A stretch of DNA of 64,000 bases, taken from Streptomyces fradiae ATCC 10745 = DSM 40063. Lineage in GTDB: Bacteria > Actinomycetota > Actinomycetes > Streptomycetales > Streptomycetaceae. Location: positions 6,364,501-6,428,500 of the forward strand of contig NZ_CP023696.1 of the NCBI RefSeq assembly GCF_008704425.1, given 5' to 3'. Below are positions 58,944 to 64,000 of the stretch, in pieces. The position numbers and the translations under genes were made by a program. Position 1 is the stretch's first letter. Every line of letters begins with the position of its first letter. Under the pieces are notes generated by a model. That model was given only the letters and a program-made list of their open reading frames with translations. It was not told where the DNA came from and searched no databases.

Positions 58944-59375
58944 CGGCCCTCGGGAGCGGGAGCGGAAGCGGAAGCGGAAGCAGACGGGGGAGGGGGAGGG
59001 GACGGGAGCGGGGACGGGACGGTGACCGGTTTCGGCGCAGCCCTGGGAGGGCCGGGGGACCGCCGTTCCGGTTCCGGTGACGCGTGGGGGTGCCGATCAT
59101 AACCAGCCACATCGGTTTCCGGTCAGGTTGTCATGATGATCGGAACGTGGTACTTCGGGCGCACTCCGTGGTCCGGCGGCCGCCGCTCGCTGCAACGGGC
59201 GGCGGTGTGAGCGGCCGTCAGCCGGGGCGGCCGTCCTCGGGGGCCGTCGGCCCCCGCGGTGGTCCCCGCGTGCCCTCGGCGGCCGTCGGCGGTGGTTTGC
59301 GCCGGCCGGCGACAGCCGGTGGTGGTCCGCGCCGGCCGACGGCAGCCGGTGGTGGTCAGCGGCAGCCGGTGGCGG
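58944..59375. other. Intergenic region with repeats between CapA-like gene and conservon
   Basis: About 430 bp on the minus-strand upstream side of cvnA. It contains the cvnA promoter (listed) and a tandem repeat at 59262-59395. No gene is seen. Confidence 0.5.
59096..59126 (-). promoter_or_regulatory. Promoter of the cvnABCD conservon
   Basis: On the minus strand the perfect -10 TATGAT (59096-59101) lies 19 bp downstream of CTGACC (59121-59126). The leader would be ~145 nt. Confidence 0.55.
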
Positions 59376-59395
59376 TCAGCGGTCGTCCGGGCGGT
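59262..59395. repeat. Irregular tandem repeat upstream of conservon
   Basis: Units containing CAGCCGGTGGTGGT and GCGCCGGCC repeat about four to five times with spacing of ~20-45 bp (for example at about 59306, 59341, 59361). Confidence 0.7.
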
Positions 59396-60548
59396 GTCCG
59401 GTGTCCGGCGCAGAGCCGGGGAAGACCGCGCGCAGCATCCCCCCGGTCCCCGGCCGCTCCACCTCCACCCGCACCCCGTTCCCCCGGCACACCCGGTCCA
59501 GGGTGGCCGCCAGCCAGTCCCGTTCACCGTCCGACGCGTGCTCCAGGCGCAGCCGCCGCGCCCGGAGCGGAGCCATCCGCAGCCCCCGCAGCCGCCCCGA
59601 CTCCGGCTCCAGCGCGGCGAGGTACAGCAGCCGCAGATCGTCGCGGTACTCCTCGTACCCGCTGATCCCCTCGTAGTCGTCGACCAGGTCGCCGCAGCCG
59701 TACAGCACCAGCCTGCCGCGGTACACCTCCAGCGGGCGGGGGTGGTGCGAGGAGTGGCCGTGCACCACGTCCACCCCGCCGTCCACCAGGGCGTGCGCGA
59801 ACCGCACCCGGCCCTCCGGCACCCCGTACCCCCAGTTCGAGCCCCAGTGCACGGACACCACCACGAGGTCGCCCGGCCGCCGCTCGGCGCGCACCCGGCG
59901 TACGACCTCCCCGGCGGCCTCCTCGGTCTCGGCGGGCACCAGGTCCACCCCCGGCCGCCCGTGCGCCGCCGCCCACGCGCCGGGAATCCCGCTCGACGGC
60001 ATCCCGCAGGCGAACACCAGCACCCGCCGTCCGCCCCCGCCGCCCGGCACCGGCACGACTGCGGGGCGCCGCGCCTCCGCCCGGTCCCGGCCCGCGCCGG
60101 CCGTCCGCAGCCCCGCCCCGGCCAGCGCGTCGAGCGTGTCCAGCAGTCCCTCCCGGCCGAAGTCGAGGACGTGGTTGTTCGCGAGGACGCACACGTCGGG
60201 CCGGACGGCCGCCAGGGCCGGCAGGTTCTCCGGCGCCATCCGGTAGTGGACCGCCTTGCCGGGCCACGGGGCGCCGCGCCGGGTCACGCTCGTCTCCAGG
60301 TTCACCACCCGCACGTCCGGCGCCGCCCGGTCCAGCAGCCCCAGCGCCACGCCCCAGGGCCAGGCCGGGGCGACGGGCCGGGGCACCGGGCCGTTCACGG
60401 CCTCGGCCAGCGCCACGTACCCTCGGGCGTCCCCGACGTACCGCTCCCACAGGGCCGGGTCGCCGGGGTGGGGCAGGATCTGGTCGACTCCGCGGCCCAG
60501 CATCACGTCGCCGCAGAGGAAGAGGGTCACCGCAGGCTCCCCGCCCAT
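59376..60548 (-). CDS. CapA-family metallophosphatase-like protein
   Basis: A 390-residue protein of the CapA/PgsA (poly-gamma-glutamate synthesis) calcineurin-like superfamily. Family motifs: FLCGDVMLGRGVDQ at the N-terminus, VRVVNLETSVTRRG, VCVLANNHVLDFGREGLLDTL, VVSVHWGSNWGYGV and DVVHGHSSHHPRPLEVY, containing the expected Asp, Asn and His metal ligands. No signal peptide or membrane helix is present, so it is likely cytoplasmic and its link to capsule is doubtful. The ATG at 60548 has no usable ribosome-binding site; the GTG at 60530, preceded by GGGGAG, is an alternative start. No other capsule genes are nearby. Confidence 0.9.
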   Translation of the reverse strand: MGGEPAVTLFLCGDVMLGRGVDQILPHPGDPALWERYVGDARGYVALAEAVNGPVPRPVAPAWPWGVALGLLDRAAPDVRVVNLETSVTRRGAPWPGKAVHYRMAPENLPALAAVRPDVCVLANNHVLDFGREGLLDTLDALAGAGLRTAGAGRDRAEARRPAVVPVPGGGGGRRVLVFACGMPSSGIPGAWAAAHGRPGVDLVPAETEEAAGEVVRRVRAERRPGDLVVVSVHWGSNWGYGVPEGRVRFAHALVDGGVDVVHGHSSHHPRPLEVYRGRLVLYGCGDLVDDYEGISGYEEYRDDLRLLYLAALEPESGRLRGLRMAPLRARRLRLEHASDGERDWLAATLDRVCRGNGVRVEVERPGTGGMLRAVFPGSAPDTGHRPDDR

Positions 60549-60715
60549 GCCTCCACCGTAGCCCGCCCGGTCACCGGCCACACGTGCGAGCGCCGCTCCG
60601 GGCAGGTGCCCGGCGGGCGGCCGGGGGCGGTGTTCCCGGCCCGCCACCCGCACCCGTACGGGGGGGGCACGGGGCCTTGCGCGCACGGACGCGGGCCGCG
60701 GGCGTACGACCGCGG

Positions 60716-61165
60716 TCAGGTGGTCGTGCCGGCCGGGCGGGGGAGGGCCAGGCCCAGGGCGACCATGACGGTGCCCAGGCCGAAGTGCAGCCAGTTGTCG
60801 GCCGTGTTGACCGGGACGAAGTTCGCCGCGCTGTCCAGGTCGATGATCACCCCGTACACCGAGAGCACGAGGTAGATCAGGCCCCCGACGACGAGGTACC
60901 CGCGCGCGTTGGCCGCCGTGCGGGCGGAGACGAGCCCGGCCACGCCGAACAGCAGGTGGACGAGGTTGTGCAGGACGGACACCTGGAAGAGTCCGAGCAG
61001 CCGCGCGTCCGACGCGTGGTCGGCGAAGGCCAGCGTGTCGTACCCGGTCGTGGCACCGGGGACGAACCCCAGGGCGCCGATGAGCAGGAAGACCGCCCCC
61101 ACGAGCAGCGAGGCGCGCCGCACGGGGGTGTCGGACGCGGGCGTCCCGCGAGATGCGCTGGTCAT
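60716..61165 (-). CDS. DUF4383 membrane protein
   Basis: A 149-residue protein of the DUF4383 family with four membrane helices (ASLLVGAVFLLIGALGFVPG, LLGLFQVSVLHNLVHLLFGVAGL, GYLVVGGLIYLVLSVYGVIIDL, WLHFGLGTVMVALGLAL). The characteristic HNLVHLLFG and NTADNWLHFGLG motifs with histidines are present. Function is unknown. ATG 61165 has a GGAAGGG ribosome-binding site. Confidence 0.92.
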   Translation of the reverse strand: MTSASRGTPASDTPVRRASLLVGAVFLLIGALGFVPGATTGYDTLAFADHASDARLLGLFQVSVLHNLVHLLFGVAGLVSARTAANARGYLVVGGLIYLVLSVYGVIIDLDSAANFVPVNTADNWLHFGLGTVMVALGLALPRPAGTTT

Positions 61166-61574
61166 GACGTGCCCTTCCACCAGACGGCCGGGGTACCGCT
61201 TCGGCCCGGCGCCGCCGGCGGGTGCCCCGCCGGTCCTCCGGTCACCACCGAGACTAGCCGCCCGCGCCGCGCCCGGCCGTCCGCGCCCGGCCCGGCTGGT
61301 CCGCGTCGGGCCCGCCGGGCCGGCCCGGCTTGTCGGCGCGGCGCCCCGGCCGTCCGCGCCCGGTCCCCTCGCCGTCCCGCCTCCGGCCCGCCGCGTCCTC
61401 ACCGCCACCGCCACCGCCACCGCCACGCCACCGTCACGGCCACCCGTCACGGCCACCGCCACCCGTCACGGCCACCCGTCACGGCCACCGCCACCCGTCA
61501 CGGCCGCCGCCACCGCCACCCGTCACGGCCACGGCCACCGCCCCGCCCTCGGCGCACGGCGGGGCCGGGCGGGG
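61166..61574. other. Intergenic region with a repeat tract
   Basis: About 410 bp. The right third (about 61401-61545) is a CCACCGCCACCC/GTCACGG repeat tract, listed separately. The remainder is GC-rich with no coding signal. Confidence 0.6.
61401..61545. repeat. Irregular tandem repeat of CACCCGTCACGGCCACCGC-type units
   Basis: Units of about 13-19 bp (CACCCGTCACGGC and CACCCGTCACGGCCACCGC) alternate for ~145 bp, preceded by six CCACCG triplet-like units. It has the look of slippage. The spacers are not unique sequence, so it is not a CRISPR array. Confidence 0.8.
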
Positions 61575-62546
61575 TCAGGACGCGAGGCGCTCCGGGAGCC
61601 AGCGCAGCTGCACGGCCCGCTGGTGCGCCTCGCCGCCCTCGTGGTCGTTGAACGCGTACACCTCGATCGTCTTGTCGCCGTGGGCGTACGCGTTGAACGC
61701 CGCGAACACCGTCGAGGGCGGGCAGGTCATGTCCTCGAGCGCGGTGGAGAACAGGGCGGGCGCCGTGGCGCGCGCCGCGAAGTGGACCCCGTCGAAGTAC
61801 GCGAGCGTCCGCTCCACCCGCTCGACCCGCCCCCGGTGGGTGTGCAGGTACTGCCCGATCTCCCGGTACGGGTGGCGGTCCGTCAGGGTCGTCGCGCGCG
61901 GGAAGTCGCAGAGGAACGGCACGTCCGGCGCGACCGCCGCCAGGTCCGGCACGAGCCCCGCGACGGCCAGGCTGATCCCGCCGCCCTGGCTCTCCCCGGT
62001 CACCGCCGCGCGGGCCGCGTCCACCAGGGGGTGCGACCGGGCGGCCTCCACCGCGCGGACCGCGTCGGTGAACACCCGCCGGTAGTAGTACGCGTCCGGG
62101 TCCTCCACGCCCCGCGTCATGAAGCCCGGTACGGCCGGCCCGCTGCCCACCGGGTCCGGGGTGTCCCCGCCGGCCCAGCGGCTGCCCTGCCCCCGTGTGT
62201 CCATCACGAAGTGGCCGAAACCGGCCGAGGCCCAGAGCAGATGGGTGTGCGGCAGGCCGCGCCCGCCGCCGTACCCGATGAACTCCACGACGACCGGAAG
62301 CGGCCCGGCCGCCCCGGAGGGTATGACGAACCAGCCCTTGACGGGGTGACCGCCGAAACCGGCGAAGGTGACGTCGTACACGTCGACGGTCGCCAGGCCC
62401 GTGTCCACCGGATCGAAGCGGGGAGCGAGCGGGTGCTCCCGCGCCTCGCCCAGCGTCCTGGCCCAGAACGCGTCGAAGTCCTCCGGCTCCACGGACGAAC
62501 TCCGGTAGGCGCGCAGCTCGTTCAGCGGCAGGTCGAAGTGGGCCAT
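61575..62546 (-). CDS. Acetyl xylan esterase/cephalosporin-C deacetylase family hydrolase
   Basis: A 323-residue alpha/beta hydrolase of the AXE1/CE7 family. The N-terminus (FDLPLNELRAYRSSSVEPEDFDAFWARTLGEAR) and FVMDTRGQGSRWAGG match the family; the nucleophile serine is in the elbow GESQGGG, the acid is likely the Asp of FSTALEDMTCPP, and the histidine is in NDHEGGE. CE7 enzymes remove O-acetyl groups from xylo-oligosaccharides and cephalosporin C and are cytoplasmic; there is no signal peptide. ATG 62546 has a GAGGAG ribosome-binding site. It may work with the adjacent polysaccharide-degrading GH5. Confidence 0.93.
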   Translation of the reverse strand: MAHFDLPLNELRAYRSSSVEPEDFDAFWARTLGEAREHPLAPRFDPVDTGLATVDVYDVTFAGFGGHPVKGWFVIPSGAAGPLPVVVEFIGYGGGRGLPHTHLLWASAGFGHFVMDTRGQGSRWAGGDTPDPVGSGPAVPGFMTRGVEDPDAYYYRRVFTDAVRAVEAARSHPLVDAARAAVTGESQGGGISLAVAGLVPDLAAVAPDVPFLCDFPRATTLTDRHPYREIGQYLHTHRGRVERVERTLAYFDGVHFAARATAPALFSTALEDMTCPPSTVFAAFNAYAHGDKTIEVYAFNDHEGGEAHQRAVQLRWLPERLAS

Positions 62547-62712
62547 CGGACGGCTCCTCATGGTCACGGCGGGGCGTACGCGCGCACCCTATGCGGTCCG
62601 GCCACCCTTCCGGCAGGGCCTTGCGGCGCTCTCGCGCGAGCTGCTACCCCTCCCCGGTGGGACGTGCCAACGCTCCCCGCACCCTCCCGCCCCCCACCGC
62701 ATCGGAGGCCCC

Positions 62713-63948
62713 ATGAGTACGGCGAACACCACGCGGACCCGGAAGGGAAGGGTCGGCGCCGCCGCCGGAGCCCTCGCCGCCGCCCTGCTGCTCACCCTGG
62801 CCGGCGCCCCGCAGGCCCCCGCCTCCCCGGCCGCCGCTCCCGGCCCCGCCCCGGCCCCGGCCGCCGCCCCGGCGGCCCCCGAACCGCCGGCCGCCGCCGC
62901 GGCGGCCGCTGTCCGGTCACCCGCCCCGGCCCGCGACGCCGGGCGCACCGCCGCCACCGCCGGCCCCGGCGCCGACCGCCCCGCCACCGCCGCGGTGCCC
63001 CCCGCCGGCACCCCCGCCGCCGTCAACGGCCGGCTGAAGGTCTGCGGCACCAAGCTCTGCAACCGGTACGGCAAGCCCGTGCAGCTGCGCGGCATGTCCA
63101 CGCACGGCACCCAGTGGTACGGCCGGTGCGTCACGCCCGGCTCGCTCGACGCGCTCGCCGGCGACTGGAGGGCCGACGTGCTGCGGGTGTCCACGTACGT
63201 CCAGGAAGGCGGCTACGAGACCGACCCGCGCAAGTACACCGACCTGGTCCACTCCCTCGTCGAGCAGGCCACCGCGCGGGGCATGTACGTCATCGTCGAC
63301 TGGCACATGCTCCACCCCGGCGACCCGTACCACAACCTCGACCGCGCCAAGACCTTCTTCACCGAGATCGCCCAGCGCCACCGCGCCAGGACGAACCTCC
63401 TGTACGAGATCGCCAACGAGCCCAACGGCGTCACCTGGTCCCGCGTCAGGAGCTACGCCGAGGAGCTGATCCCGGTCATCCGCGCCCAGGACCCCCACAG
63501 CCCGGTCCTCGTCGGCACCCGCGCCTGGTCGTCGCTCGGCGTCTCGGAGGGCGCGGACGAGTCGGAGGTGGTCGCCGACCCGGTGCGGGCCGCCAACATC
63601 ATGTACACCTTCCACTTCTACGCCTACTCGCACCGCGACGCGTACCTGGCGGTGCTCTCCCGCGCCGCCGACAGGCTGCCGGTCTTCGTCACCGAGTTCG
63701 GCACGCAGAACTACGCGGGCGAGGGCGGCGACGACTTCGCGATGGCCCAGCGCTACCTCGACCTGATGGCGGCCAAGAAGATCAGCTGGGTGAACTGGAA
63801 CTTCTCCGACGACCACCGCACCGGCGCCGTCTTCAAGACCGGCACCTGCGCCGCCGGCGGCCCGTGGACCGGCACGGCGCCGCTGAAGCCGGCCGGGGTG
63901 TGGGTCCGCGACCGCATCCGCACACCGGACGACTTCCCGACGAGCTGA
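62713..63948 (+). CDS. Secreted GH5 endoglucanase-type glycoside hydrolase
   Basis: A 411-residue protein. Residues 1-~38 form a signal peptide, then an Ala/Pro-rich linker to residue ~105, and the GH5 catalytic domain follows (LRGMSTHGTQWYG, MYVIVDWHMLHPGDP). The acid/base is Glu236 in EIANEPNG and the nucleophile Glu328 in VFVTEFGTQN. This is the common cellulase layout (GH5_2-like). No carbohydrate-binding module is present. The ATG at 62713 follows GGAGGC by a few bases. I saw no TGGGAGCGCTCCCA (CebR) site upstream. The end of the window follows shortly after its stop. Confidence 0.95.
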   Translation: MSTANTTRTRKGRVGAAAGALAAALLLTLAGAPQAPASPAAAPGPAPAPAAAPAAPEPPAAAAAAAVRSPAPARDAGRTAATAGPGADRPATAAVPPAGTPAAVNGRLKVCGTKLCNRYGKPVQLRGMSTHGTQWYGRCVTPGSLDALAGDWRADVLRVSTYVQEGGYETDPRKYTDLVHSLVEQATARGMYVIVDWHMLHPGDPYHNLDRAKTFFTEIAQRHRARTNLLYEIANEPNGVTWSRVRSYAEELIPVIRAQDPHSPVLVGTRAWSSLGVSEGADESEVVADPVRAANIMYTFHFYAYSHRDAYLAVLSRAADRLPVFVTEFGTQNYAGEGGDDFAMAQRYLDLMAAKKISWVNWNFSDDHRTGAVFKTGTCAAGGPWTGTAPLKPAGVWVRDRIRTPDDFPTS

Positions 63949-64000
63949 CCCGGCCCGCTCCCCGCGGCCCCGTCCCGTCCCCGCGACCCCGTCCCCACCC

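Noticed and set aside
61401..61545. CRISPR-like array
   Set aside because: Repeats and spacers are the same low-complexity units with no constant-length unique spacers, and no cas gene is present.
62560..62712. Upstream extension of the GH5 gene to 62560
   Set aside because: It would place 51 residues before a normal signal peptide that starts at ATG 62713 after GGAGGC.

Overview
This is a chromosomal window from a very GC-rich actinobacterium, almost certainly Streptomyces or a close relative. The evidence is near-universal G/C at third codon positions, many GTG starts, tightly coupled genes, and several hallmark loci: a conservon (sensor kinase, roadblock, DUF742, GTPase), an ergothioneine egtABCD operon, a streptogrisin-type S1 protease, a terpene synthase-P450 pair, and an orphan LAL-type regulator. 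No tRNA, rRNA, CRISPR array, transposase or clear prophage was seen. All functions are assigned by recognising families and motifs by eye; no database search was run.

Layout. 1-2.3 kb: a cut-off B12-binding protein, a STAS anti-sigma antagonist and an HATPase-type anti-sigma kinase with a four-copy 42-bp in-frame repeat. 2.3-6.7 kb: a LysR regulator divergent from a three-gene succinate dehydrogenase operon. 6.8-10.3 kb: an LLM flavin oxidoreductase, HAD phosphatase, dodecin, and an orphan sugar-binding lipoprotein with an operator-like palindrome over its promoter. 10.5-18.3 kb: an OlsB/OlsA-like ornithine-lipid pair running convergently into the egtABCD operon, followed divergently by a PARG-like macrodomain protein. 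18.4-26.9 kb: thiolase, thioredoxin, a DUF2231-Rieske fusion, a stand-alone cytochrome oxidase subunit I, and a PadR regulator/acyl-CoA dehydrogenase unit with a perfect 18-bp palindrome. 25.8-28.7 kb: envelope genes (YihY/BrkB, DUF3618, holin-like, a membrane-anchored alanine-rich protein). 29.3-34.4 kb: a secreted S1 protease with a LacI-type palindrome in its leader, then a run of uncharacterised membrane proteins ending in a four-TM protein with a PemK/MazF-like C-terminal domain.

34.6-46.5 kb: accessory metabolism and regulation: GNAT, AraC-GyrI, Nudix, a MFS exporter coupled to asparagine synthase, cupin, GH25 lysozyme, SRPBCC, a phytoene-desaturase-like oxidoreductase and a MerR regulator. 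47-53 kb: a terpene synthase/P450 operon behind a canonical promoter, followed by a 966-residue LAL-like regulator with a divergent HTH. 53-59 kb: methyltransferase, a Cys-rich pentapeptide-repeat protein, and the conservon. 59-64 kb: CapA-like metallophosphatase, DUF4383 protein, acetylxylan esterase and a secreted GH5 endoglucanase.

Themes. (1) Low-complexity repeats in multiples of 3 bp have expanded inside or at the ends of several coding regions (HATPase protein, EgtA tail, terpene synthase, P450 N-terminus), and mini-satellites fill several gaps. (2) Some genes look leaderless, with a -10 element 7-8 nt before the start codon. (3) The most promising under-described loci are the terpene synthase-P450 pair with its unusual insertions and the membrane/PemK-like cluster at 31-34.4 kb.
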